Notes under the pieces: model-generated
The model's database searches: none
What the model was told of the DNA's origin: nothing
Seen by the model: only the letters and a program-made list of their open reading frames with translations
Assembly (NCBI GenBank): GCA_017880775.1
Contig: JADGRQ010000020.1
Location: 1-64,000 of the forward strand
Source of the DNA: Burkholderiales bacterium
Lineage (GTDB): Bacteria > Pseudomonadota > Gammaproteobacteria > Burkholderiales > SG8-39
Reading direction: 5' to 3'
Length of the DNA stretch: 64,000 nucleotides
Program-made: the position numbers and the translations under genes
Shown: in pieces, positions 46,763 through 55,917 of the stretch
Layout of the letters: each line of letters starts with the position of its first letter
How positions within the stretch are numbered: the stretch's first letter is position 1

Positions 46763-47571
46763 GCCGCGTCCAGCTCACGCAAGGCTTCGCGGTACGTGGC
46801 GTCGGTGAGGCGGGTGTAGTGCCAGATGTTGTCGTTCTCCATGAAGCTGACGCCTTTCCCCTTCACGGTCCGGGCGACCACTGCCTTGGGGCGGGCGTTG
46901 GCAGCGCTCTTCACCTCGCTGAACGCGCGTTCGAGCGCGTTCTCATCGTGCCCGTCCACCGTCACGGCGTCGAAACCGAACGCGCGGAGCTTCACTTCGA
47001 GATCGCCCAGCATCATGATGTCCGCGGTCGTGCCCATGGCCTGGAAGCGGTTCTCGTCAACGATCACCATCAGGTTGTCGAGGCGGAATTGGGCCGCGAA
47101 GAGCAAAGCCTCCCAGATGGCTCCCTCGTTCATCTCGCCATCGCCGACGATGGCATAGCAGCGCTGACCGGTACCCTTGCGCTTCGCTGCCAGTGCCAGT
47201 CCGACCCCGACTGAAAGTCCATGTCCGAGGGACCCCGAAGTGACTTCGACACCCGGCACATGCACGTCCGAGAGGCCCTTCAGCCGGGTGCCGTCTCCGA
47301 AATAGCGATCGATGTCGTCCCGCTGCAACCAGCCCAGCTCGTAGAGACAGGCATACAGGGCCATCACGCCGTGGCCCTTGCTGAGGACGAGATAGTCGCG
47401 GCCGGCGGACTTGGGCTGGCCGTTTCCGAGACGAAGATGGGAGCGGTACAGCACCGCGAGAATCTCGACGATGGAAAACGCGCACCCGATGTGCACCGAG
47501 GAGCCGGCAAAGGCCATCTCCAGCACGGTCTTGCGCAATGCGGGCGCGTGAAATGCCCCCTTCGGCATCAC
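46759..47571 (-). CDS. Transketolase-like protein, N-terminal subunit
   Basis: 270 residues: the pyrophosphate-binding domain. Markers are GCAFSIVEILAVLYRSHLRL, LVLSKGHGVMALYACL, GSLGHGLSVGVGLALAAKRK and the ThDP motif GDGEMNEGAIWEALLFAAQF ending with VDENRF. Full-length transketolase has about 660 residues in one chain; here it is split in two adjacent genes. A second split pair lies at 57637-59399. Confidence 0.93.
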   Translation of the reverse strand: MMPKGAFHAPALRKTVLEMAFAGSSVHIGCAFSIVEILAVLYRSHLRLGNGQPKSAGRDYLVLSKGHGVMALYACLYELGWLQRDDIDRYFGDGTRLKGLSDVHVPGVEVTSGSLGHGLSVGVGLALAAKRKGTGQRCYAIVGDGEMNEGAIWEALLFAAQFRLDNLMVIVDENRFQAMGTTADIMMLGDLEVKLRAFGFDAVTVDGHDENALERAFSEVKSAANARPKAVVARTVKGKGVSFMENDNIWHYTRLTDATYREALRELDAA

Positions 47572-47589
47572 GGCCCCGCCTGATCCGAT

Positions 47590-48657
47590 TCACGCACTGG
47601 CGTATTCCGCGATCTGTTCCTGGGTCACGGCGCGCATGTCCTTTCCGTCAAGATGGGCCTTATGCCATGCCACGATCCGATCCAGAGCCGTGGCCAGATC
47701 CCATCGCGGCCGCCAGTCCAGCCTGGCGAGAGCCTTGGAGCAGTCCAGCTTCAGATAAGTCGCTTCGTGCGGCTGCGGGCTCGAGTCCAGCTCCCAACCC
47801 GCTCCATTTCCCCAGCGACCGGCCATGCGCTCGGCGATCCACTGTACCGGCCGATTATCCGCCTCCGCGGGACCGAAGTTCCATGCTTCCGCAAACGCAG
47901 CGCCATCCCGGTAAAGCCGCTCTGCGAGGGCCAGATACCCGCTCAAAGGCTCGAGCACGTGCTGCCAGGGACGGATGGCGCGGGGGCTGCGGATGCGCAG
48001 CGGCTTGCGTTCGGCGATCGCGCGCACGAAATCCGGCACCAGGCGATCGACCGCCCAGTCCCCGCCGCCGATCACGTTGCCCGCGCGGGCGCTCGCCAGC
48101 GCGACCCGGTGCCGGTCGTACTGTTGCAGATTGAAAAACGAATCTCGGTACGCCGTGGTCACGAGTTCCGCGCAGCCTTTGCTGTTGCTGTAGGGATCGT
48201 GGCCTCCCATCGGCTCGTTCTCACGGTAACCCCACAGCCAGTCCCGGTTCTCGTAGCATTTGTCGCTGGTCACGATGACCACCGCGCGCACGCTCGGGAC
48301 ATGTCTCACGGCTTCCAGCAGGTGCACCGTGCCCATTACATTGGTTGCATAAGTGTCGACCGGGTGGGCATACGAAAGCCGCACCAGCGACTGTGCAGCC
48401 ATGTGAAATACGATTTCCGGCTGCGCTTTCTTCAAAGCTTCCATCACGGAAACCGGACTGCGGACGTCCCCCACGAGCGACGCCATTCCGCGGGAGACGT
48501 GCGCTTCCTCGAACAGGCTCGGCTGGGTGGGCGGCTGCAGCGCATAACCGGTCACCCCGGCCCGCAATTGCTGCAGCCACAGACAGAGCCAACTGCCCTT
48601 GAATCCCGTGTGACCGGTCACGAACACCTGCCTGCCCGCCCAGAATACGGGGTCCAT
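47590..48657 (-). CDS. rfbG: CDP-glucose 4,6-dehydratase
   Basis: 355 residues from the ATG at 48657, which overlaps the rfbF stop by one base. RQVFVTGHTGFKGSWLCLWL is the family-specific NAD-binding stretch; HDPYSNSKGCAE supplies YxxxK and IVTSDKCYEN the catalytic TSDK. It converts CDP-D-glucose to CDP-4-keto-6-deoxyglucose, the common precursor of 3,6-dideoxyhexoses. Confidence 0.95.
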   Translation of the reverse strand: MDPVFWAGRQVFVTGHTGFKGSWLCLWLQQLRAGVTGYALQPPTQPSLFEEAHVSRGMASLVGDVRSPVSVMEALKKAQPEIVFHMAAQSLVRLSYAHPVDTYATNVMGTVHLLEAVRHVPSVRAVVIVTSDKCYENRDWLWGYRENEPMGGHDPYSNSKGCAELVTTAYRDSFFNLQQYDRHRVALASARAGNVIGGGDWAVDRLVPDFVRAIAERKPLRIRSPRAIRPWQHVLEPLSGYLALAERLYRDGAAFAEAWNFGPAEADNRPVQWIAERMAGRWGNGAGWELDSSPQPHEATYLKLDCSKALARLDWRPRWDLATALDRIVAWHKAHLDGKDMRAVTQEQIAEYASA

Positions 48658-49424
48658 CACCAGGTCTTCCACGGCGCCTGGCCCGAACTCCACAGCGCTT
48701 CGAGATGATTCTTGTCCCGCAGGGTATCCATCGGCTGCCAGAAGCCTTCGTGAAAATAGGCGCCGAGCTGGCCTTCCTGCGCGAGCCGCTCCAGTGGCCC
48801 CTTCTCCCAGATCGTCGCGTCGCCTTCGATATACTCGAAAATCTTCGGGGAAAGCACGAAGAATCCGCCATTGATCCAGGAGCCATCGCCATGGGGCTTT
48901 TCCTGGAAGCTGCGCACCACGTGCTCCTTCACGTCCAGTACTCCGAAACGTGCCGGCGGCCGGGCGGCGGTCAGCGTCGCGAGCTTGCCTTCCTTCCGGT
49001 GGAATGCGAAGAGGCGGTCCAGCTTGATGTCGGCGACGCCGTCGCCATAGGTGAGGCAGAAGTCTTCATCGGTCAGATATTCCCGCACGCGCTTGAGCCG
49101 GCCGCCCGTCATCGTGTCTTCGCCGGTGTCGACCACGGTTACCCGCCACGGTTCGGCGAACTTCTGATGGACCTCCATCCGGTTCTGCGACATGTCAAAC
49201 GTGACGTCGGACATGTGCAGGAAGTAATTGGCGAAGTATTCCTTGATCATGTATCCCTTGTAGCCGCAGCAGACCACGAAATCGTTTATCCCGTGACTGG
49301 AGTAGATCTTCATGATGTGCCAGAGGACGGGCTTGCCGCCGATTTCAACCATGGGCTTGGGACGCACGGACGTTTCCTCGCTGAGCCGTGTTCCCAGTCC
49401 GCCCGCCAAAATCACCGCTTTCAT
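48657..49424 (-). CDS. rfbF: Glucose-1-phosphate cytidylyltransferase
   Basis: 255 residues, close to the known enzymes. [20 protein letters not shown] with [19 protein letters not shown] is diagnostic of RfbF, as is [10 protein letters not shown] for the metal site. It makes CDP-glucose from CTP and glucose-1-phosphate, the first step of the dideoxysugar route. The chosen ATG follows GAGGGG; a longer frame exists upstream. It is followed directly by rfbG. Confidence 0.96.
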   Translation of the reverse strand: MKAVILAGGLGTRLSEETSVRPKPMVEIGGKPVLWHIMKIYSSHGINDFVVCCGYKGYMIKEYFANYFLHMSDVTFDMSQNRMEVHQKFAEPWRVTVVDTGEDTMTGGRLKRVREYLTDEDFCLTYGDGVADIKLDRLFAFHRKEGKLATLTAARPPARFGVLDVKEHVVRSFQEKPHGDGSWINGGFFVLSPKIFEYIEGDATIWEKGPLERLAQEGQLGAYFHEGFWQPMDTLRDKNHLEALWSSGQAPWKTW

Positions 49425-49469
49425 CGTATCGGACCCCTCAGCTCCGCCCACGGCAACGCTCGCATTATC

Positions 49470-50210
49470 CTATTCCCACGCATCCGTGCGTATGCTGGCA
49501 GAGGGCACGCCCTGGCCGAGCAGTTCCGCCGACAATGCGGCCGCCATCTGCGGCGGGCCGCTCAGGTAGTAGACACGCAGCAGCGGCTCTTCCAGCAGCG
49601 GCCAGAATCCGGTTACGCTGATTCGTCCGCTTCGATGCTCAGGACAGCCCGGTGCCGGCACTGCTCCCGTCGCAAAGCCGGGCGATGCCTGCTCGGCAAA
49701 CAGAACGGCGCTGAAGTTCGGGACGCGTGCCATGAGATCTGCGACGAGGGGGCGATAGATCATCAGGTCCGCCCGGCGTGCTCCGTAAACGAGCGAAACT
49801 CTGCGTGATTGGTCGGGCTTGAGCGCTTCGAGGTATGCAGTGAAGGCGCTGATGCCGGTCCCGCCCGCTACAAGGACGACGTCCTGCAGCCCGTCAATGA
49901 TGAATTCCCCGTAAGGCAGCTTGATCCATACCGCGCTGCCCGGGCGCAGTTCCTGCTCCATGCGTCTCGTGTAGGGTCCGATTACCGAGTACAGGATGCG
50001 GATCCGGCTCGTGTCGCGCGGCGAACTGGCAATGGAAAACACGCGCGACTCCGGCCAGTGGCGCGAGGGATCATATTCGTCCAAGGCAAGATGCAGGAAC
50101 TGCCCAGGCTTGAATGCCGGCACGGGATTCTCCGGCGCCAGATCCACCGTGAACACATGCTCGCCGTGGCTTATCACGGATGCCACTCGGCAGCGGACTC
50201 TCCGCACCAT
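49470..50210 (-). CDS. FAD/NAD(P)H reductase, RfbI/AscD-like without ferredoxin domain
   Basis: 246 residues. RVFSIASSPRD is the FAD-binding site, VVLVAGGTGISAFTAYLEAL the NAD(P)H pyrophosphate site and VYYLSGPPQMA the C-terminal motif, as in ferredoxin-NADP reductase-like proteins. RfbI/AscD (E3), which passes electrons to RfbH for C3 deoxygenation, normally has an N-terminal plant-type [2Fe-2S] domain; this protein begins directly at the FAD domain. It ends up four bases from rfbH, so the role is well supported by position. Confidence 0.88.
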   Translation of the reverse strand: MVRRVRCRVASVISHGEHVFTVDLAPENPVPAFKPGQFLHLALDEYDPSRHWPESRVFSIASSPRDTSRIRILYSVIGPYTRRMEQELRPGSAVWIKLPYGEFIIDGLQDVVLVAGGTGISAFTAYLEALKPDQSRRVSLVYGARRADLMIYRPLVADLMARVPNFSAVLFAEQASPGFATGAVPAPGCPEHRSGRISVTGFWPLLEEPLLRVYYLSGPPQMAAALSAELLGQGVPSASIRTDAWE

Positions 50211-50214
50211 GTGG

Positions 50215-51534
50215 TCAGACGCACCCCATGCGCCGCATGAAGTCGTCGAAAGTGGCGAGCACGTGCCCCATCATGTGGTCAGTGATGCCGGGATAGACGC
50301 CGATGAAGAACGTGTTGGTCGTGATGGTGTCGGCGTTTGCCAGCTCGCCCACCACGCGATGCTCGATGTTCTCATATGCCGGGTGACGCAGCAGATTTCC
50401 GCAGAACAGGCTGCGCGTTTCGATGCGCGCGGCCTCGAGAAGACTCACCAGATCGTGCCGCTTGAAAGGCGCCTCCGGCCGGATCGTGATCACATAGCCG
50501 AACCACGATGGATCGGATCCGGGGATCGCCTCGTGCAGGATGAAATGTTGCTGGTATTTCTTCAGCCCCGCGGCCAGCACGGCATGATTGCGGCGGCGGG
50601 CGGCGATGAAGCCCGGAAGCTTTTCCAGCTGTGCCGTGCCGATGGCGGCCTGCATGTCCGTCGCCTTGAGGTTATAACCGATGTGGCTGTACACGTACTT
50701 GTGGTCGTATCCGAGCGGGAGCGAGCCGAACTGCTGGCTGAACCGCCGGCCACAGGTATTGTTCTCACCGGCGGCACAGTAGCAATCCCGCCCCCAGTCG
50801 CGAAAGCTGCGCACGATCCGTGCGAGCTCTTCGCTTGCGGTGGCGACCGCGCCGCCTTCGCCCAGCGTGATGTGATGGGCGGGGTAGAAACTGAAGGTGG
50901 CCAGATCCCCGAACGTGGCCGTGAGGCGTCCTTCGTACGTGGATCCTAGGGCGTCGCAGTTGTCTTCGATCAGCCACAGCTTGTGGTGGTCGCAAAGCTC
51001 CCGCACTTCACGAGCGGCAAACGGCACGCCCATGGTGTGGGCCATCATGACGGCTTTCGTGCGTGGACCGATCGCTGCTTCGACCTTCTCGATGCGCGGA
51101 ACATAGGTGCCGAGCTCCACGTCGACGAACACCGGCACGGCACGATTCTGCACGACCGGCGCCACCGTCGTCGGAAAGCCTGTCGCCACGGTGATCACCT
51201 CGTCCCCCGGCTTGAGTGCACGCTCGCCGAGCTTGGGGGAGGTTAGCGCGGACAGCGCCAGGAGATTCGCGGACGAGCCGGAATTGACCAGCAACACATT
51301 TTCGATGCCGAGGAAACGCCCCAGGCCTGCCTCGAACTCATCCGAGTAGCGGCCCGCAGTCAACCAGAAATCCAGCGACGAATCGACCAGATTCACCAGC
51401 TCGGCCGCGTCGTAGACGCGGCCCGCGTAGCGGACCGTGTCCCGCCCCTGTTGAAAGGGCTGCGCGGGCTCGCAAGCGTGGTATTGCCGCACCAGGTCCA
51501 ATATGTTCTGTCGCAGCAATTGCTTGTTGGTCAT
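50215..51534 (-). CDS. rfbH: CDP-6-deoxy-4-keto-glucose 3-dehydrase (E1)
   Basis: 439 residues. It is a PMP- and [2Fe-2S]-dependent enzyme of the aminotransferase fold that removes the C3 hydroxyl. The site that would hold the PLP-lysine reads SFYPAHHITLGEGG, with histidine in place of lysine, as expected for E1. Cluster cysteines are likely in EDNCDALGS and DWGRDCYCAAGENNTCGRRF. It works with the reductase encoded next. The product is CDP-4-keto-3,6-dideoxyglucose. Confidence 0.96.
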   Translation of the reverse strand: MTNKQLLRQNILDLVRQYHACEPAQPFQQGRDTVRYAGRVYDAAELVNLVDSSLDFWLTAGRYSDEFEAGLGRFLGIENVLLVNSGSSANLLALSALTSPKLGERALKPGDEVITVATGFPTTVAPVVQNRAVPVFVDVELGTYVPRIEKVEAAIGPRTKAVMMAHTMGVPFAAREVRELCDHHKLWLIEDNCDALGSTYEGRLTATFGDLATFSFYPAHHITLGEGGAVATASEELARIVRSFRDWGRDCYCAAGENNTCGRRFSQQFGSLPLGYDHKYVYSHIGYNLKATDMQAAIGTAQLEKLPGFIAARRRNHAVLAAGLKKYQQHFILHEAIPGSDPSWFGYVITIRPEAPFKRHDLVSLLEAARIETRSLFCGNLLRHPAYENIEHRVVGELANADTITTNTFFIGVYPGITDHMMGHVLATFDDFMRRMGCV

Positions 51535-51536
51535 GC

Positions 51537-52346
51537 TTAGCGGCTATAGAACCAGTTCGCAACCCGCCGGATCAGGATGTCGAGAAGCGTGTGCGCGATC
51601 GACGAGATATTCCGGAAGCTCAGCGCTCCGGACTCTGTACGGTTGACCGCCTCCACATCCACCTCGAGGTACGTCGCGCCCTGGTCGAGCAGCATACAAA
51701 TGATATCCGCCTGAAACCCGAAGCCGCGCGTGTTCGGGTGCCAGCGCATGACGTTGTGGCGCAGGTGGATCGCGAGGCCGTTGTAGTAGGGAACGGAGTT
51801 CCCGCTTACTACGTTGACCAGCGCTGTGTACGCTCCCGAAAGCCATTTCCGAAAGCCGCTCTTTCCTTCCACCGATACATAGTGCGGGATGATGATGTCG
51901 GCCTTGCCGAGGTGACTGCAAACCTTGACGATGCTCGCCGGCGGCTCGGTATTGTCGCCGCAGAAAAGCTTGTAGTAGCGGCCCTTGCCCAGGAAGGCGG
52001 CGTCGATGTAGTTCTGCGCCAGGCCGCGGTTGACGAGGTTGCGGCGCAGGATGATCCGGTCCTCCGGGTGCTCGGCGACGTAGTTCTTCACGCGCTCGAC
52101 CGAATCGTCTGTCGAGCAGTCGTCCACCACGATGATCTCGAAGTTGAGCCCCAGTTGCCTGAATGCGCCCCGGATGTCGTCCAGGGTCTGGACAATGAAC
52201 TCCGCCTCGTTGTAGCAGGACACGAACGCCGTGAGCTCGAGTGCCGTGTCGCGCAGTTCGGGTCGAAGCAGCACGCCCTCGTCGTGGTCGACGCGCGCCG
52301 CCGTGGAGAGCGTGAATTCGTACGGCGGCGCGCCGGCCGCCGTCAC
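51537..52346 (-). CDS. Glycosyltransferase family 2
   Basis: 269 residues, GTG start overlapping the previous stop (GTGA). The fold begins at LTAFVSCYNEAEFIVQTLDD, with FEIIVVDDCSTDDSVERVKN and YYKLFCGDNTEPP as acidic sites. The C-terminal 89 residues are duplicated as a remnant at 41026-41295. It lies directly upstream of rfbH in the same operon and may attach the dideoxysugar. Confidence 0.9.
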   Translation of the reverse strand: MTAAGAPPYEFTLSTAARVDHDEGVLLRPELRDTALELTAFVSCYNEAEFIVQTLDDIRGAFRQLGLNFEIIVVDDCSTDDSVERVKNYVAEHPEDRIILRRNLVNRGLAQNYIDAAFLGKGRYYKLFCGDNTEPPASIVKVCSHLGKADIIIPHYVSVEGKSGFRKWLSGAYTALVNVVSGNSVPYYNGLAIHLRHNVMRWHPNTRGFGFQADIICMLLDQGATYLEVDVEAVNRTESGALSFRNISSIAHTLLDILIRRVANWFYSR

Positions 52347-53077
52347 GCGCGAGCCCCGCGAACCGCCTTGATCCGCACCGTGACCTGCTGTCGCGCATAC
52401 GCCAGGTATTCGTACTCGATCCCCTTCGCTGCCACCAGTTCCTGAAACGCCTTGAATTCGTGGTTGCGCCAATTCGGATAGTTGAAGTACTCGTCAAACA
52501 GGATGATCGTGCCGGACTGCAGGCGTTCGGCGAGAAGCTCGAAGATCGTCCTGGTCGAGGAATACAGATCACAGTCGATGTGCATGAAGGCGACGGACCC
52601 CGGATTCCTGCCTGTCCATTCCGGCAGCGACTTATCGAACCATCCGGGGTGCAATTGGACGTTGGCAGGCACTTTCGGCAGCTTGCCTTTCACGTCGAAC
52701 GAAGCGGAATCGAGACTGAAGCCGCCCCAGTCCTCGGGCAGTCCCTCAAAACTGTCGAAGCCATGGAAGGTTTGTCGCGACACGCGCTTCGCCATGAAGC
52801 GCATCGTGCCGCCGGTAAAAACGCCGAACTCCAAATAGTGGCCGTCCACCTTGACCTGGCCGAGCGAGTACTCGATCAGCTCCTTCTGAGTCTCGAACCC
52901 GACCGCGTCCGGCATTGCCTCGTCGATGTAGTTGACCGTGTCCTCGAGCGCGCGCAGCGCCCGCTCGCGCACCGGATGGATGCGCCCCACGTCAAGCGCC
53001 TGGTACAGTCCGCACACGATGCGGTAGACGAAATACTTGAAGCGGAAGTTGGTGACGAGCACAGCGCTGTTCCCCAA
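52343..53077 (-). CDS. TylF-like class I SAM methyltransferase
   Basis: About 244 residues. GHYLEFGVFTGGTMRFMAKR is motif I of the TylF-type fold; FHGFDSFEGLPEDWGG, AFMHIDCDLYSSTRTIFELL and GTIILFDEYFNYP follow, with the DCDLY and DEY metal site. The start is TTG at 53077, immediately after the previous stop, or GTG at 53062. It probably O-methylates a sugar of the glycan. It overlaps the glycosyltransferase gene by four bases. Confidence 0.86.
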   Translation of the reverse strand: MGNSAVLVTNFRFKYFVYRIVCGLYQALDVGRIHPVRERALRALEDTVNYIDEAMPDAVGFETQKELIEYSLGQVKVDGHYLEFGVFTGGTMRFMAKRVSRQTFHGFDSFEGLPEDWGGFSLDSASFDVKGKLPKVPANVQLHPGWFDKSLPEWTGRNPGSVAFMHIDCDLYSSTRTIFELLAERLQSGTIILFDEYFNYPNWRNHEFKAFQELVAAKGIEYEYLAYARQQVTVRIKAVRGARA

Positions 53078-54820
53078 TCAGCCCGCAGCATACCTTGGCG
53101 CAGCGCTTTGCGCAGGAGACCGCACCGCGTCGCGGCCCGGGAGCAGATGCGCGTACTTGCGCAGGAATTGCCGGCCGATCCGCGCCCCTGCATAGCTCCC
53201 CGAGGCAAGTGCGATGCCCCGATACGCCGCGTAGAGAGCGGCATCCTCTTCTGATTCGCGCAGCACGCCCTCCTCGCGTTCCAGCATTTCCACTACAAGG
53301 TCACGCAGATCTTCCGGCGTGTTGTCGAGGACCCGGATGCGCTCGCGCTCGAAGTAGTCGGCGAACTGGCCCCAACCCGCCTGCGAGCCGAACATCTCTT
53401 CGAACGTCAGCAGCCGCCCGAGCGGCTCCGAGTAGCACAACTTCGGAATGAACAGGTCGTTCGGATACCACTGCGGCAGCCCTATCGGCGACCAGTTGGT
53501 GAGTACGCAGGGAACGCCGAAGACCGGCGGCACCAGCCCAAGGCCGGAGTTCGTGCCGATGAAGAACCTGCACGAGGCGCACAGAAATATGTCCATGAAC
53601 TCGGACTTTGCATCGCTGCGGGCATAGTCGATCACGTTGAGCATGGGTTGCAGTGGCCGCATGCTCGGGTCCCCCATGCGAATGACATAGCCGCCCCGCT
53701 CGGTGACTGCCCGGATCGCTTCGACGTAGGTTGTGATGTCGGCGTTGCGGGTGCCGGGATGATGCTTGTGCCACGCCTGATGGAAACCAGACTCGCGTAC
53801 GTGAAGGCAAACGTACCACGCGGCCTCCCGCACACCCAGCCGGGCGAGTTCTTCGCGGCCATGCGCGCGGTCATCCGTCGATAGCGACAGAAGCGGTTTG
53901 CGTGCCTGCTTCTCCCATTCGGTCTGGACCCAGGCGCCGGCGTGGCTATAGATGCGCCAACGGCCGTCGGGGCCTTCCAGGCTCCAGAACTCCTCCTGAA
54001 GCGTCTCGACATCCTCGAAGGACAGCCTGAGATCCTGGGGTACCCGGTACAGAAAGAGATGCTCCCACCGGCGCAGCAGATCCCGATTCGGGATCCTGAA
54101 GCCGACAGGCACAGAGAGCACCAGTTTCTCGCGCCGGCCCTTCAGCTCACGCCACTTGAAGTAGATATCCAGATGCGCGATGTGGCCGATCGCAATGACC
54201 CATGACGGACCGAGAATCCTGATGTTGAGCCGATCGAGTCTCCTCTCACGGATGAGGAAATCCCTGCGCCGATTGCACGCGTCCCAAACATGCTCCGCAG
54301 TCGCATAGTCGCCCGCGAGAAAAGCCAGTATTCCCGCAGTCTGCTGCAGACCGATCTCGTCCGGATGGTCGCGGACGAGCTGCCGCGCCAACGCGGCAGT
54401 AACTTCCACATTTTCGCATTTCGCTGCAAGGCCGACTGCGCAACTAAGCGTCACAGGATCGCCGCTGGTCGGATGCAGACGCGCCACGATGTCGGCAAGA
54501 TACTCGCGCGCTGTCGGTCTGGTCGCAAAGAAATCGAAAGCCCTTGAGGTCGCGGCACGGTCCATCGCGCGCAATGCCTTGCGCATCAATGCGCGCTTCC
54601 GAGCGAAGCCACCCCCCGCTTGAGCCGGAAGGCGTGCATCGGCCGCCGGGATTCCGCGCAGGCGATGCAACCATGCCCGACGCGCAGACGCGATGCGCTG
54701 CCTGCACCGTTCCATTACATGGACGGTCGCCCGCCTGGCGAGTTGCGCGCCCGCAGCTGCCGCGTACCACATGTATACCGCAGCGAGAGAGCACCGCCTG
54801 CTTGCCTTTCCAAGCATCAT
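53078..54820 (-). CDS. TPR-like domain fused to a TIGR04372-type glycosyltransferase
   Basis: About 580 residues; ATGs at 54820, 54772 and 54715 are possible starts and no ribosome-binding site decides. Residues about 90-190 are helical repeats (LAAKCENVEVTAALARQLVR, LAFLAGDYATAEHVWDACNR) resembling TPRs. The C-terminal part has WYVCLHVRESGFHQAWHKH, GGYVIRMGDPSMRPLQPML and FFIGTNSGLGLVPPVFGVP, paralogous to the glycosyltransferase at 25541-26779. Donor and acceptor are unknown. Confidence 0.8.
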   Translation of the reverse strand: MMLGKASRRCSLAAVYMWYAAAAGAQLARRATVHVMERCRQRIASARRAWLHRLRGIPAADARLPAQAGGGFARKRALMRKALRAMDRAATSRAFDFFATRPTAREYLADIVARLHPTSGDPVTLSCAVGLAAKCENVEVTAALARQLVRDHPDEIGLQQTAGILAFLAGDYATAEHVWDACNRRRDFLIRERRLDRLNIRILGPSWVIAIGHIAHLDIYFKWRELKGRREKLVLSVPVGFRIPNRDLLRRWEHLFLYRVPQDLRLSFEDVETLQEEFWSLEGPDGRWRIYSHAGAWVQTEWEKQARKPLLSLSTDDRAHGREELARLGVREAAWYVCLHVRESGFHQAWHKHHPGTRNADITTYVEAIRAVTERGGYVIRMGDPSMRPLQPMLNVIDYARSDAKSEFMDIFLCASCRFFIGTNSGLGLVPPVFGVPCVLTNWSPIGLPQWYPNDLFIPKLCYSEPLGRLLTFEEMFGSQAGWGQFADYFERERIRVLDNTPEDLRDLVVEMLEREEGVLRESEEDAALYAAYRGIALASGSYAGARIGRQFLRKYAHLLPGRDAVRSPAQSAAPRYAAG

Positions 54821-54885
54821 GGCGATGCCGATAGCGTTACACTCCCGCCCCGTTCCATGCATCCAACGGTTCGGGCCCATCTTCC

Positions 54886-55917
54886 ATGACGCCACGACGC
54901 AGGGCGGCACTGCTTGTCAAGATCGGTGTGACAGTGACACTGCTCACCTATCTGGCCGGCCGGCTCGACTGGCGCGAGATCGCGCGACTTCTCACGAACA
55001 TCGACGAAAGCATCTACGGCGCCGCGGTCCTCGTGCTGGCTTCCTCCTATGCAATGACGACCGTGCGCTGGCAGCTGTTGCTCGCCGGTCAGGGTCTCGC
55101 GCTTCGCATCCGTTCGGCAATCTCGATCGATCTGATTGCCCTCTTCTTCAACTCGTTCCTGCCCGGCTCTACAGGTGGGGACGCGATGAGCGTCTACTAC
55201 GCTTCGGCGCTGCTGCACGGAGAGCTTAACCGGCTGGTGGCCTCGATCATCATGGACCGGCTGATCGGGCTCACCATCCTGCTCATGTTTGGTTATCTGG
55301 CGTTTGTTCTGCGCCCCGGAATTGCCGCGCGTTTCGAACTGCTGCAAGAGGTCGTTCGCTGGCTTCCGCTTGCACTGGGCATCGGGTTCGCCGGTTGCAT
55401 GGTGGCGCTGTTCGTACCGCCACGCCGTCTCCCGGCTCTTGTCACGAATGCCATAGACCGCGCTTCTCACATACCCATTGTCGGAAGCCTCGTCGAGTTC
55501 GCTCGTCACCTGCGTCGCAAACCTCATGTTCTCGTCCTCGCCGCCGTGACGACTATCGCCGCGCAACTTGTCGGATTCCTCGCAGCGTACCTGGTTGCTC
55601 GGTCGATCGGCATTGCGCTGGATTAGGCGGAGATCGTCCTCGCAATGGCCATCACTCAGACAGCCGTCAGCCTGCCAATCAGTGTTGCCGGTCACGGCGT
55701 GAGTGAAGTGGTGCTGATCGGGATCTTCTCGGCGATGGGCGTGGCCTCCGGCCGGCCGGAGAGCGCGATCGCGTTTTCGGTGCTTTGGTTCTCCGCGCAA
55801 TTGGTATGGAGCCTCGTGGGCGGCGTATGGTTCGCGATCCGGCCGCGGCATCGGCCGCAGAACCGGCAGCGCATTACTCCGTCGCCACCAGCACGCGCCC
55901 AGCCTCGCCAGCCCTGA
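54886..55917 (+). pseudogene. UPF0104 membrane protein interrupted by an amber codon
   Basis: The frame reads LLTYLAGRLDWREIARLL, FFNSFLPGSTGGDAMSVYY and on to RSIGIALD, then TAG at 55624, and continues in the same frame with AEIVLAMAITQTAVSLPISV and GHGVSEVVLIGIFSAMGV to 55917. The part after TAG matches the end of the paralogue at 32819-33781 (IPISLAGWGVREMA), so one substitution has cut a normal protein of about 343 residues after residue 246. The truncated product lacks the last two or three helices. Its end overlaps the convergent dehydrogenase gene by 44 bases. Confidence 0.85.

Noticed and set aside
55600-55650. Amber codon as a pyrrolysine or programmed read-through site
   Set aside because: No downstream stem-loop or related pattern is evident, the family has no known read-through, and a simple nonsense mutation explains it.
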